DNA of 64,000 nucleotides from Snuella lapsa (lineage in GTDB: Bacteria > Bacteroidota > Bacteroidia > Flavobacteriales > Flavobacteriaceae), in NCBI RefSeq assembly GCF_039539345.1, contig NZ_BAABCY010000006.1, positions 22,756 to 86,755 of the forward strand, read 5' to 3'. The position numbers were made by a program, and so were the translations under genes. The notes beneath the pieces were generated by a model. The model worked only from the letters and a program-made list of their open reading frames with translations. It was not told the DNA's origin and did no database searches. Shown piece after piece: positions 53,524 through 63,340 of the stretch; position 1 is the first letter of the stretch; the number at the start of each line of letters is the position of its first letter.

Positions 53524-54767
53524 TGGCAATCCTATTCAAAAACATAAAAGAATTGATTCAGGTACGTAAAGAGCCTATAGCGTTTGTAGCCGGATCGGAC
53601 ATGAAAGAACTTCCTACCATTAAAAATGCTTATTTAGTAGTTGAAAATGGAAAAATAGCTGACTATGGGTATATGGCAGACTGTCCAACAACCCCTGTAA
53701 AAGAAACGATTGATGCTTCTGAAAAAATGATACTCCCCACTTGGTGCGACTCGCATACCCATATTGTTTATGCAGGTAATCGAGAGGGTGAATTTGTGGA
53801 CAGGATTCATGGTTTATCCTATGAAGAAATTGCCAACAAAGGTGGCGGTATTTTAAATTCAGCCAGAACTTTACAGAAAACATCAGAAGAATCCCTTTAC
53901 GAACAAAGTAAGGTGCGCCTAGAAGAAATTATGCAACTGGGTACGGGTGCCGTGGAGATCAAGTCAGGATATGGTCTGACGGTAGATTCGGAATTAAAAA
54001 TGTTACGCATTATTAAGCGTTTAAAAGACACTTATGACCTACCTATAAAAGCAAGTTTTTTGGGCGCACATGCACTCCCTTCCGAATATAAAGGCAATCC
54101 ATCGGCCTATCTGGATTTAATTGTTGGCGAGATGCTCCCTAAAATAGCAGAAGCTCAGTTGGCTGAATACATTGATATATTCTGTGAAACGGGTTATTTT
54201 TCGGTAGCCGATACGGAAGTAATCCTGGAAGCAGGCAAACGTTATGGCTTGATTCCTAAAATCCATGTTAACCAGTTTACGGCCATTGGTGGCGTACAGG
54301 CCGGTGTTAAGCATCATGCCTTATCTGTAGATCACCTTGAAGTTATGAGAGAGGAAGATATCGAAGCGTTAAAAAACACGAACACTATGCCCGTTGCCTT
54401 ACCGAGCTGCTCCTATTTTTTAAGTATTCCGTATACGCCAGCCCGTAAAATGATCGATGCCGGATTACCCTTGGCCTTGGCATCAGACTACAATCCAGGT
54501 TCTACACCAAGCGGCAACATGAACTTTGTAGTGAGTACCGCCTGTATAAAAATGAAAATGACCCCGGAAGAGGCCATTAATGCAGCTACCATTAACGGTG
54601 CTTACGCTATGGGACTGGCACAGAAAGTAGGTTCTATTACGGTTGGCAAACAAGCCAACTTAATACTTACTAAATCTGTAAATTCAATAGGTTTTATTCC
54701 TTATGCTTTTGGCTCCAATCATATCGAATCTGTCTACATAAAAGGCAAAGCTGTAAAACAGGCCTAG
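53523..54767 (+). CDS. hutI: Imidazolonepropionase
   Basis: 414 residues of the amidohydrolase family. The metal ligands are visible in the HTH of SHTHIVYAG, in IHVNQFTAIGG and VDHLEVM, and the catalytic Asp in ASDYNPGSTPSGN. It hydrolyses imidazolone propionate to N-formimidoyl-L-glutamate. The next enzyme, formimidoylglutamase (hutG) or hutF, is not in this operon or elsewhere in the window, so it must be encoded at another locus. Confidence 0.95.
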   Translation: MAILFKNIKELIQVRKEPIAFVAGSDMKELPTIKNAYLVVENGKIADYGYMADCPTTPVKETIDASEKMILPTWCDSHTHIVYAGNREGEFVDRIHGLSYEEIANKGGGILNSARTLQKTSEESLYEQSKVRLEEIMQLGTGAVEIKSGYGLTVDSELKMLRIIKRLKDTYDLPIKASFLGAHALPSEYKGNPSAYLDLIVGEMLPKIAEAQLAEYIDIFCETGYFSVADTEVILEAGKRYGLIPKIHVNQFTAIGGVQAGVKHHALSVDHLEVMREEDIEALKNTNTMPVALPSCSYFLSIPYTPARKMIDAGLPLALASDYNPGSTPSGNMNFVVSTACIKMKMTPEEAINAATINGAYAMGLAQKVGSITVGKQANLILTKSVNSIGFIPYAFGSNHIESVYIKGKAVKQA

Positions 54768-54962
54768 CAAAGACCTTTTAAAAAAGTTCACACTTAACAA
54801 ATTGTAGTTCAGCGGTTTTGTTATGTAAAGTCAGATTTTTTTTCTATATTTAAGAAAAGTTGCCAAATATCTACTTTTAAGACTAACATATCCCTACCTA
54901 TTTTATATCCCCATATCTTTTAAATATTTGAAATCAATTGTTTAACTAAATATTTAATTGCT

Positions 54963-55481
54963 ATGATTACACATTCAAATACCCTAAGAAGTTATCTTTT
55001 ATTGTTGGTTTTTGGTCTGACTTTGGTTGGATTCAGCAACAAAACAAACACCGAGCTTTCTGCTACTACTGACACCTTTGACCACAATCAGTTTATCTTC
55101 AATGTTCACTTAAGTGGTGCAAATGAAGTTCCCGCGAATGATTCTGAAGCCTTTGGTCGGGCCATTGTAAGAATCAACAAATCAGAAACCATGATTTACT
55201 ATAAAGTGATTGTTAACAACATCATGGATGTAAAAGCATCTCACTTTCATATGGCGCCTGCAGGTTCCAATAGTGGTGTTGTAGCTACTTTATTTACTGC
55301 CGGCACTTCTGGTTGGACTAATGGTCTTTTAGCCGAAGGCACTATTCAGGCTGAAAACTTACAAGGCGCACTGGCAGGACAAGAATTAAGTGCTCTTATT
55401 GATGCCATAAGAGCGGGTAACATTTATGTAAATGTTCATACTGCAACACATCCAGGTGGAGAAATCAGGGGACAATTGTAA
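54963..55481 (+). CDS. Exported CHRD-domain protein
   Basis: 172 residues with an N-terminal signal segment (LRSYLLLLVFGLTLVGFS). The CHRD domain spans roughly residues 45-172: VHLSGANEVPANDSEAFG, SHFHMAPAGSNSGVV and the ending YVNVHTATHPGGEIRGQL. CHRD domains are found in chordin and in many bacterial surface proteins and contain paired His that may bind metal. The biological role in bacteria is unknown. The gene stands alone with its own terminator. Confidence 0.85.
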   Translation: MITHSNTLRSYLLLLVFGLTLVGFSNKTNTELSATTDTFDHNQFIFNVHLSGANEVPANDSEAFGRAIVRINKSETMIYYKVIVNNIMDVKASHFHMAPAGSNSGVVATLFTAGTSGWTNGLLAEGTIQAENLQGALAGQELSALIDAIRAGNIYVNVHTATHPGGEIRGQL

Positions 55482-55495
55482 TGACTTCAACTAAG

Positions 55496-55531
55496 CAAAG
55501 AGATCTCAACTAAATTATTGAGATCTCTTTG
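55496..55531. terminator. Strong bidirectional terminator
   Basis: CAAAGAGATCTCAA and TTGAGATCTCTTTG form a perfect 14-bp stem with an 8-base loop, 14 bases after the CHRD stop codon and 64 bases from the 3' end of the convergent GH172-like gene. It could serve both. Confidence 0.88.
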
Positions 55532-55595
55532 TATCCTATAGTTCTTTTATTTTGTTTATTCGTCCGCAACCGTTCATCACCTCTCTGCTTACCAT

Positions 55596-57683
55596 TTATT
55601 CCCTTTTCAAAAAATTGCTTTTAACCTTAAAGAAATCGAGACCTAAAGCTTGTTTTCCTTTTACTGATTCTCCCTGATCTCCAGAGCCTAAATACTCGAA
55701 CCTGATGACAAAAGCATTGTTAATGGGTTCATTCTCTCCTAAATCTACATAAGGCGTCGTTATACCAGCATGATTCGAATAAAAGCTTTGTGTGGTTACA
55801 AGAGCTCCATTTACATAAATATTAAAACTACCGCATGATCGTCCGAGTGTGGCACTAAAAGCAATCTCAGCCTTTTCGAATTGTTCAGTAATCTTTATTT
55901 CCGCAAAATCGCCTTTAGTTTCAAACCACAAACTTTTCATGGCTCCATTACTTAATTCACCCCATTGTGGAATCTCGGCAAAGTTCTCCTTAACACCCTC
56001 TGATTTTGCAGCAATCGGCAAAATTTCAGCTTCCAAAGCATCTTCCACAACATATTGTTCTCTTGATGCTTTATCTATTAGTTGTTGCAAGTCTTCAATT
56101 TGAGGTAAATTTGCAGCAGCCCTTTTTGGCAACGGATTCCTATTGTGTTCAACACCAGGTTTGGCATACCAAAAGGTTGTTTGCGCATATTGCAGGAAAT
56201 GGGATTTACTACGTTTCCCACAAGAGGACTCCACATCGAATTTTATTCGTTCCTGAAATGGAATGGCATCTAACACCCTTGTTCGGGCACAAACATTGTA
56301 ACCCTTTGAATTTGGATTGGCCACAATAATATTACCTAAAAATGGTTTGGAAAACTGGTCGGCTGGTGTAGGAACTTTTCCGCCTGCCCATCCGTAATAA
56401 TCTTCGGTTCCCGTACCAAAGTGTGATGGAAATTTTTCTTCAAAGTCGCCATCAACATAAATTTTTTCATCGCCTTCACCCCACCAGCCTTCAATTGGGT
56501 TTAATACTGCCCATTCATCACCAACAATAACGCCTTGGCCTTCGGCCTCTAAAAAATTCCAATCATATAAGGGAAATGTGGGTGTGGGATCGTCCATACG
56601 CCACGTAGCATAGAAATGCATGGCAGAATCATCCCATTCGTATTCATCTGTAGTAACTCTCATAGTAGCCTCTACCCCAATATCGCTATAATTTTCAAGA
56701 TACAGGTTAGCATCGTCTCTAAATGGCATCATCCATCTGCATATCATCGTACCATCTTCCTTTACACTACGCTCCCACATGTCGTAGGGCTGTATCTTAC
56801 CCACATTGCTAAAAAAATCACCAACAGGAGCCCAAATGGTTTCCTTACCGTCGAATTCGGCTCGTAAAACCACAGAACGTAACGTTTGTGGCAGATTTTC
56901 GGTGTTTTGCAGCTTTATTTCTAATTGGGTAATGACCGCGCCATCCTTTAATGGTAAATGAAGAGCATCTTTCTTTTTTAGTTTCTTCGATACTGAAATT
57001 AATTGTCCTGTTCCCTTTGGTTTATCATTTAGGATAGTACCTATTTCATCTCTTAAATTCAAAATTTCGTTGAATTCTTGCATGGTAAAGGTTTTTACCT
57101 TAGTGCCCTCGGGGTATTTTCTATAATTAATAATGTTATAGAAGGCTTTATTATCCATGGTAATCTTACAACTTTTGGCATAGGGTATTGGAAAATACAG
57201 ATTCCCTGCCCGGGTAGACTCATCTGCAAAAGGTGCTTTTACAAAATCCTCACCCTTCACTAATTTAAAAAAGTTGGTGCTAATGGTAGGTGTGGTCGCC
57301 CCATCCAAATAAAAATTAATGTTGGCACCTGTGGTGTTATCCAAACCGTAATAAAAGCAAACGGCCCATATTTTAGTGATTACACCCGGACCATCATCTT
57401 CCATAATGACCCATTCTTTTCTACCGTTATTTTCTTCGGTTCTAATAAACCCTATACCATCACTATCGGCAAACCAACCAGGCTTGTCAGGTGAAACGGA
57501 TTCCCTGTTATAGCTACTCGCCTGTAATGTGCGATAATTTGTTTCGGGAAATCTTGTTATCTGCTCACGGTCTACCATTTCATTGAGCAATGACGTCATA
57601 TTGATTTCCTGAGCCACACACTTGCCAAAAAGGGCAATAAAACCAGCCCATGCACACACTAATTGGAGACAATTATTTCTCAT
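55596..57683 (-). CDS. DUF2961 protein (GH172-like glycoside hydrolase), exported
   Basis: 695 residues with a signal peptide (ending KCVAQ). The N-terminal ASSYNRE and the DGPGVITKIWAV block, the later GEGDEKIYVDGD and GTGTEDYYGWAGG, are hallmarks of DUF2961 (GH172). Characterised members act on alpha-fructofuranosides or arabinofuranosides. After the catalytic part a further beta-sandwich (near residues 560-690, ALGLDFFKVK) extends the chain. It is encoded with two other candidate hydrolases, suggesting a shared glycan target. The conserved acidic residues cannot be pinned by eye. Confidence 0.85.
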   Translation of the reverse strand: MRNNCLQLVCAWAGFIALFGKCVAQEINMTSLLNEMVDREQITRFPETNYRTLQASSYNRESVSPDKPGWFADSDGIGFIRTEENNGRKEWVIMEDDGPGVITKIWAVCFYYGLDNTTGANINFYLDGATTPTISTNFFKLVKGEDFVKAPFADESTRAGNLYFPIPYAKSCKITMDNKAFYNIINYRKYPEGTKVKTFTMQEFNEILNLRDEIGTILNDKPKGTGQLISVSKKLKKKDALHLPLKDGAVITQLEIKLQNTENLPQTLRSVVLRAEFDGKETIWAPVGDFFSNVGKIQPYDMWERSVKEDGTMICRWMMPFRDDANLYLENYSDIGVEATMRVTTDEYEWDDSAMHFYATWRMDDPTPTFPLYDWNFLEAEGQGVIVGDEWAVLNPIEGWWGEGDEKIYVDGDFEEKFPSHFGTGTEDYYGWAGGKVPTPADQFSKPFLGNIIVANPNSKGYNVCARTRVLDAIPFQERIKFDVESSCGKRSKSHFLQYAQTTFWYAKPGVEHNRNPLPKRAAANLPQIEDLQQLIDKASREQYVVEDALEAEILPIAAKSEGVKENFAEIPQWGELSNGAMKSLWFETKGDFAEIKITEQFEKAEIAFSATLGRSCGSFNIYVNGALVTTQSFYSNHAGITTPYVDLGENEPINNAFVIRFEYLGSGDQGESVKGKQALGLDFFKVKSNFLKRE

Positions 57684-57740
57684 CTAACTATGTTTCGATT
57701 AATAAAAAGGATCTCAGAAAGCTCTAATGCTTCGGAATAG

Positions 57741-60557
57741 CTATTTAAAAACTACCCAGCTATAACCATTCCCTTCCACCTCGATTTCCATATCTATGGT
57801 ATAGTCTCTATCCAATGTGTATTCTCTTTTTGATCCATCCGCCATTGTTACGCTTGCTTTTTCTTTCAAGCCCGTATAATACATAGGGATTTTTATACTC
57901 TTTTTGATCGTTTGATTGGTAGGGTTGAAAAACATAGCAAAGCCTTTTTCCTTTAACTTCGGATTAACATGCATCATACCATCTATATCTCTACCATTAG
58001 CTCTGTTAATATGGACAACGGGAGCATTTAGTATTTCCCTGTATTTCTTATACCAATCGACAATTTCAATTACAGCTGCTTTGGTTCGCTCTGTATCGTA
58101 TAACCGTGGCCCCCGGTAACAGGCCTGGATACCCATACCGTAATTTTGGATCATATGCGCTTTGTAAGCCTCTAAATGCTCATCCAAAGGCTCTATGGTT
58201 GCTGCTGCGCCACCTCCATGATATTGTGTAAGAGGCACAAAAGTCCAACTCATACTCGGTGTTCTGTCCCAGGTACCATCGTATATGTTTTGCCGCCCCA
58301 ATACCAATTGACGCTCTCTGGGTAAGGACCAGTTTACCTCCCGGTAACCAATCCCGTTTTTGGTACTGCCGCTTAAATAATACCAATCCGGAATATTTAG
58401 AGAGATACCGTGTTCATTACACCATTTATAAAAATCTGAAATCCGTTTCCAGGCTTTCCACTGTGAATCTTCTACATTTTTATGTGCTACATGCTTGGTT
58501 GATGCACAGAATTGACCGGGGTATGACCCGTCGTGCTCTAACAGGTCGAAACCTGTTTTTTCTAAAAAGGTTTTTAGTTTTTCGAAATAGTCGATCCCCC
58601 ACTGACTGTTTAAGCATGGAGAGCTACCATGAATTACCCCACCTCTATTTCCTGTTTCGGGATTTATAACATCTACCTCATCACTAATCCACCGACTTGA
58701 CAATAAGGAATAGCCACCTAACTCGATACCTTTACTATGGGCATAATCAGCCAAGCCTTTAAAATTGGCTATATTTTCTTCAGAAACATCTTCCATATTA
58801 AGTCCGCTTCCAAAGCTTAATATCACCATTTCGTAACCTGTTTCTGCACATTGGTCTATTGCTCTTTTAACCTTTATTTCATCTGTTGTCGTTAAATGTA
58901 AAAACAAAGGGTTTTCACTTGTCCAGGGTGCTACAAGATTGTAGAATTTGTTTGTAGCCAACCCTTTTCTTTGCTTGTCGTAACTATCAAAGGGCATTTC
59001 CCAAACTCTAAAGGTCTCATATTCAGATCCTACATTTATAGTTTCGTTAGGACCTAGAGGCAACTTACATTCTAACAAGCAGGGCATTAATAACGGATAA
59101 TTTGTTTGGGACGTATAACGTGGGTCCTTTTCCCAATGAACCACTTGGTTTGACCCTTTAAAGGACATGGCATGAAAGGCATAATCGCTCTCTACATGTA
59201 TATTTGGCAATTCCCAACCCGTTTCACCTCTTTCTACGGCACTTTCAGGCTCTACAGTGGCCAAAATTTCACTTTTAAAACTATCTAAGTTTATACCTTT
59301 TGTACTTTTATTTTCAACGGTTATCCATTTACTTATTAAAGGGATGCCATCATAAATTTCATAATGCACCTCCACTTTTATGCCCGGTAGGTTTACATGT
59401 GCATATTCAAAAATGAGTTCTTTTCCTTTTATTGTTTTTTTCTGTTCTAAAGCCCACCTTCTATTTTTCCAATCAATTCGCGGTTTTATATTTTCAATCC
59501 TAAAGGTTTGTACCTGAAATGAGTTTGTCGGACTCCACATTTGCTCCAACCATTCTCTTTTTAAATAGCCGTATTCTATTTGTCCGTCCAAACCTCCAAT
59601 GGTATATTCTTGTCCATCAAATTTCAATATTGCTTCCGGACTTACGCCTCGCAATAAAAAATCGCCGGTGATCAAATTTTTAAATCCTACGGTCGCGCAA
59701 TTGGGAGTTATTCTAAACGTTCGACTTACCAAACCATTAGACATGGTTATTTCTTTGCCATTTTCCGATTTATACACCATCGATGGTAAACTGGGGGTTT
59801 CTATAAGCCAATCGCTTTTTACGCCTTCCATATACGGTTCGGTTGGCATTGGCAATTGGTTAATCAAGGGGACTATATTATTAGTAAAAACAACATCAGC
59901 CTTTTTCATTCTGCTTAAATAGTTTCCATCTACCATTTGAGGTTTATAACCGTTATAGGTTAATTTAGCGTCTACCCAAACTGCATGATCTCCAGACACA
60001 CCATCGCCGGCATCCTCCACAATAAGTTCCAAAACCTTAATGTCCTTTACCGAGATATCAACAGGTATTGCTTTGGCTCCCCCTTTAATTTTTTTACTTG
60101 CCCACAGTTTTTTACCATCACCATAAATAACAAATTTTACTGATCCCTTCTGAATCGAAGTTTCTGTATTGGCTATCCCAACAAATCGGCTTTCCTTATC
60201 TTCTTCTTTATAAAACAACTTGTTGCCATCTCCTAAGGCATTAAACTTTACTTCTCCTGTTAGATCTTGTTTATCCTGAATACCAACCAACGCCGTAAAA
60301 CGATCGGACTTACCGTCCAGAAAAACAAACATTTTACTTCTGGATATGGTACCGATACCCTTACGGTATTTGTCCCCCGAAATACTAATTGCTGCTCCGT
60401 TAATGGCCTTATTCTTTTGAGCCGTCCACCAGGGTTGCTCTACTTTTTTCAAGTCCAAATCAGAGATATTTAATTCATACCTAGAACTTTGTTGGGCATT
60501 TAATAAAGTAATAGAAAATATTAGTGCGGTAATATACAGTTTGTTTAATGTATTCAT
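57741..60557 (-). CDS. NPCBM-domain protein with alpha-galactosidase-like TIM barrel, exported
   Basis: 938 residues with a signal peptide (ending LLNAQ). The N-terminal 200 residues form an NPCBM (novel putative carbohydrate-binding module) domain (NISDLDLKKVEQPWW...), followed by a beta-sandwich and a barrel with FDLLEHDGSYPG, LNIPDWYYLSGS, YDGTWDRTPSM and AYRGPRLYD-type blocks. The arrangement recalls clan GH-D (GH27/GH36/GH31) alpha-glycosidases, and the Asp in LEHDGS could be the nucleophile, but the sequence does not match these families closely enough to name it. A novel or poorly annotated family is likely. Confidence 0.7.
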   Translation of the reverse strand: MNTLNKLYITALIFSITLLNAQQSSRYELNISDLDLKKVEQPWWTAQKNKAINGAAISISGDKYRKGIGTISRSKMFVFLDGKSDRFTALVGIQDKQDLTGEVKFNALGDGNKLFYKEEDKESRFVGIANTETSIQKGSVKFVIYGDGKKLWASKKIKGGAKAIPVDISVKDIKVLELIVEDAGDGVSGDHAVWVDAKLTYNGYKPQMVDGNYLSRMKKADVVFTNNIVPLINQLPMPTEPYMEGVKSDWLIETPSLPSMVYKSENGKEITMSNGLVSRTFRITPNCATVGFKNLITGDFLLRGVSPEAILKFDGQEYTIGGLDGQIEYGYLKREWLEQMWSPTNSFQVQTFRIENIKPRIDWKNRRWALEQKKTIKGKELIFEYAHVNLPGIKVEVHYEIYDGIPLISKWITVENKSTKGINLDSFKSEILATVEPESAVERGETGWELPNIHVESDYAFHAMSFKGSNQVVHWEKDPRYTSQTNYPLLMPCLLECKLPLGPNETINVGSEYETFRVWEMPFDSYDKQRKGLATNKFYNLVAPWTSENPLFLHLTTTDEIKVKRAIDQCAETGYEMVILSFGSGLNMEDVSEENIANFKGLADYAHSKGIELGGYSLLSSRWISDEVDVINPETGNRGGVIHGSSPCLNSQWGIDYFEKLKTFLEKTGFDLLEHDGSYPGQFCASTKHVAHKNVEDSQWKAWKRISDFYKWCNEHGISLNIPDWYYLSGSTKNGIGYREVNWSLPRERQLVLGRQNIYDGTWDRTPSMSWTFVPLTQYHGGGAAATIEPLDEHLEAYKAHMIQNYGMGIQACYRGPRLYDTERTKAAVIEIVDWYKKYREILNAPVVHINRANGRDIDGMMHVNPKLKEKGFAMFFNPTNQTIKKSIKIPMYYTGLKEKASVTMADGSKREYTLDRDYTIDMEIEVEGNGYSWVVFK

Positions 60558-60613
60558 TTGATGACTTATTTTTTTGAATATCTGTTCTGCTTATAATGCA
60601 AAAAATAGTATTA

Positions 60614-60690
60614 TGTCATTCCGACAAAAGGAGGAATCTCTTTAAAAATCAAAAGATTCTTCACTTCACCACGCTGCGTTCCGAATGACA
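60614..60690. repeat. Flavobacterial dispersed repeat (REP-like)
   Basis: TGTCATTC ... GAATGACA ends form an 8-bp inverted repeat around about 60 bases that contain GAATCTCTTT and AAAGATTC segments able to pair internally. Sequences of the type GTCATTCCGACNAAAGGAGGAATCTC are often scattered in intergenic regions of flavobacteria. Only one copy was seen in the window. Confidence 0.6.
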
Positions 60691-60801
60691 GTTCGCAAAT
60701 TATTACTTATAGCAGGTATTCATTTATTTTTTAAAATAATAATTGATTTATTAATTCTGAATTAAAACTAAAGACTCTTAAATTTTAGCCGTTATAGTTT
60801 C

Positions 60802-63198
60802 TTACTTTCCGTCTAACCTAATTTTGACTTTTACTTTAGGGTTCCCATTTTTAATTTTACAGTCAAATTGAATGGAGTGTCCTCCATTTCCCTGTACTGG
60901 AAGCTCTATGTTACGCTCTTTAATTAACTTACCTTTTGCATCTGAAATGACAAGTTTATTGTTTTCAAGAATTAATTCTTGACCTTGTTCTAATTTTTCA
61001 GGTATAGAAATAGAGGCATGGTTACTTACTTCAATCGTTATGTCACTCACGGCAGCATCTTTTTCTCCATCCAATGTAATAAAGGCCTTAAATGGCTGCT
61101 CTCCCGTTTCGTTGGTGTATTTCCATTCAGCATAAGTGGGTTGGCCAGGTTGTACTTCGATTTTTTCAAAAACAAAATCATAATCCTGGAACATCATCAA
61201 TTTCCATTCTTTATCACGTATAGTTTCCTCTAAATGGAATTCTTTACTAAGGTCTTTCAGTTGTTGCTTTTGTTTATCTGTAAATGCCCCGCTAAGCCTT
61301 GCTTTTTCCCAAATCCTAATCAAATCTAAAATGGTATTAGTATTTGGATTATTGCGTAAAGCATCGGGATTGGCCGATAATGCAAATCCCGCATTGTAAG
61401 CTGCACCCCTTGCCAACATCCATTCGATATCGGCTATAGTAGTATGTGGCCTTAATGAAAACCAACCTAGCATATTGGGCAGATAATTAGCTTCTAAAAA
61501 CGGTTGGTTTTTAAAACGATATTCGGACTGACTTTGACGAAAGCCTCCATACCAGGGTTCCCCCCAATTAATATAGTGATTAATATGCCAGTAATAATGT
61601 GTTGTACGACTGGAACCATTAACTAGATTCTTTTGTGTCCCTTCGAACACCCTTTTTGCAAAATCGTCCATACTGTATGTCCCTTGTCCGGTAGCCAAAG
61701 CACCTTCATGACCATCGAAATCCATTTGGGTAATACCTGTTTCATTGAAAAAATCGATCATATTCTGAGCCATTTCTTTCTGAAGCTCAAAATCAGGAAA
61801 AAACACTTTGTACGGATGGTCTAACAACTTTCCTACCACATCGCCTTTTTGATGTCCTGAGCTTTCTGTTCCAAAAGCTCCTCTTTCACAATCCAGTAGT
61901 TTATAAGGAGCCTCTTTACTAACGGTACGATAGCGAATCAATTCATCACCAATTTTTACCGTATGCATCCAGTTGAATTCTTCATTATTAAAATACGCGT
62001 TGGTACTCACCAATATTTCTGTGCTTATTGGATCTATATCTCCTGTTAAAGTTCCCTGGCCTGTAAAAACTAGTCCGCTATTAGGAACTGGTGTTACGAA
62101 AGGGTCGTTGGGCGTTGTAAAGGTAGTCAATGTATGAGCTCCAACGCGCACTCCTTGTGCATTTGCCTTTTCTACCAGTGCTTTCATACCCGCTCTTCCG
62201 TTAGGGAATTGATCGGGGATCAAATCGAATGCTCCCCAATTTTTAAACGGATGCCCATGGTAAATGGCATTCATACCTGCCTTTTTCGTGAATTCTAAAA
62301 GTTCATCGAAGTTGTCCTCGGTAAACGTGGTAATTAAATAAGCTTTACTCCTTTCTGGATGTGTTTTTATCCATTGGCCATCAACAAGTGGATGTGGCAA
62401 GCCTTCTGCTTCTTCAATAGTACCTATGGTCTCGAGCACCGCTTCCGGATGACAACCAAAAAGCGCAATTTTAGAACCCACAACGGTTTCTCCCTCAATA
62501 GGTTTTACTGGCATATTTTTAAAATGATTGGCCCATACATTGGCTGTTCTTTCTACAGACCTGTCTATAGTAAAGGCATTTAGGGTACAACCAAAATCTG
62601 TTTTGGTAGCCGCGCCTTTACGTCCACCAGCTTCGCCTGCATTATTTGTAAGCTCCCCTCCTGTAGTTTTTAAATTAAGAGCCTGCAATCCTATTGCAAA
62701 ATTTTGGTTTCGGGCAACCCCAACTACCTCTCCAACAACTCCTTCGATATTAACAGGATAGCTTCCCCATACTATAGCTGGCACTTTTTCCTGAGGAGCA
62801 ACAGAAATAACTTCGAAAGTAACATAGTGTTCTTTTTCCTTGAATGCTACATCTATCTTAACACCACTCTTAAAGTTTAGACTTATAGTTGCTTCTTTCT
62901 TATTAAAATCTGCAGACAATGGTAACTGATTTATGGTATCGCTCAAATCACGAATAGCCAATAACGGTGCACTCTGGTCCTTTTTTAAAAACTCCGTTCC
63001 ATTACTAATATCCTTTAACGATTGAAGATTGCCATTTTTATCGATATGTATTTGAAAAGACTCAGTACTTAATACAATCTCTTTTTCCGAACAGGCTATT
63101 GTTGTTAGTGCTATGCATAATACTATTGCATAAACATTCCATTTTACCGTTTTAGTAAACATACTTGTTTTAATTTTTTTAGGGTTTTTCATTGTCAT
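60802..63198 (-). CDS. Lipoprotein, probable unclassified TIM-barrel glycoside hydrolase
   Basis: 798 residues with a lipoprotein signal (TTIAC lipobox near residue 36). An N-terminal beta-sandwich (residues about 40-250, ESFQIHIDKNGNLQSLKDIS) is followed by a barrel-like region: AYLITTFTEDNFDELLEFTKKAG, HPFKNWGAFDLIPD, GVRVGAHTL, TGITQMDFDGHEGA and NHYINWGEPWYGG. A C-terminal beta domain closes the chain. The MDFDGHEG motif resembles the nucleophile strand of clan GH-D enzymes. I cannot assign a CAZy family. It is encoded with a GH172-like and an NPCBM enzyme, so an extracellular glycan substrate is expected. Confidence 0.6.
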   Translation of the reverse strand: MTMKNPKKIKTSMFTKTVKWNVYAIVLCIALTTIACSEKEIVLSTESFQIHIDKNGNLQSLKDISNGTEFLKKDQSAPLLAIRDLSDTINQLPLSADFNKKEATISLNFKSGVKIDVAFKEKEHYVTFEVISVAPQEKVPAIVWGSYPVNIEGVVGEVVGVARNQNFAIGLQALNLKTTGGELTNNAGEAGGRKGAATKTDFGCTLNAFTIDRSVERTANVWANHFKNMPVKPIEGETVVGSKIALFGCHPEAVLETIGTIEEAEGLPHPLVDGQWIKTHPERSKAYLITTFTEDNFDELLEFTKKAGMNAIYHGHPFKNWGAFDLIPDQFPNGRAGMKALVEKANAQGVRVGAHTLTTFTTPNDPFVTPVPNSGLVFTGQGTLTGDIDPISTEILVSTNAYFNNEEFNWMHTVKIGDELIRYRTVSKEAPYKLLDCERGAFGTESSGHQKGDVVGKLLDHPYKVFFPDFELQKEMAQNMIDFFNETGITQMDFDGHEGALATGQGTYSMDDFAKRVFEGTQKNLVNGSSRTTHYYWHINHYINWGEPWYGGFRQSQSEYRFKNQPFLEANYLPNMLGWFSLRPHTTIADIEWMLARGAAYNAGFALSANPDALRNNPNTNTILDLIRIWEKARLSGAFTDKQKQQLKDLSKEFHLEETIRDKEWKLMMFQDYDFVFEKIEVQPGQPTYAEWKYTNETGEQPFKAFITLDGEKDAAVSDITIEVSNHASISIPEKLEQGQELILENNKLVISDAKGKLIKERNIELPVQGNGGHSIQFDCKIKNGNPKVKVKIRLDGK

Positions 63199-63340
63199 TT
63201 ATACTTTGTTATGCTTGATAGCTCCTTGACAAAGAGCTAATTTACTGGTTACTAATTGTATTCTTTCTGATTATCTTGATAAATACTGATACTTTTTTGG
63301 CAGCGTACTTTTATTTTAATTTATGACCACTAAAGTTTTT

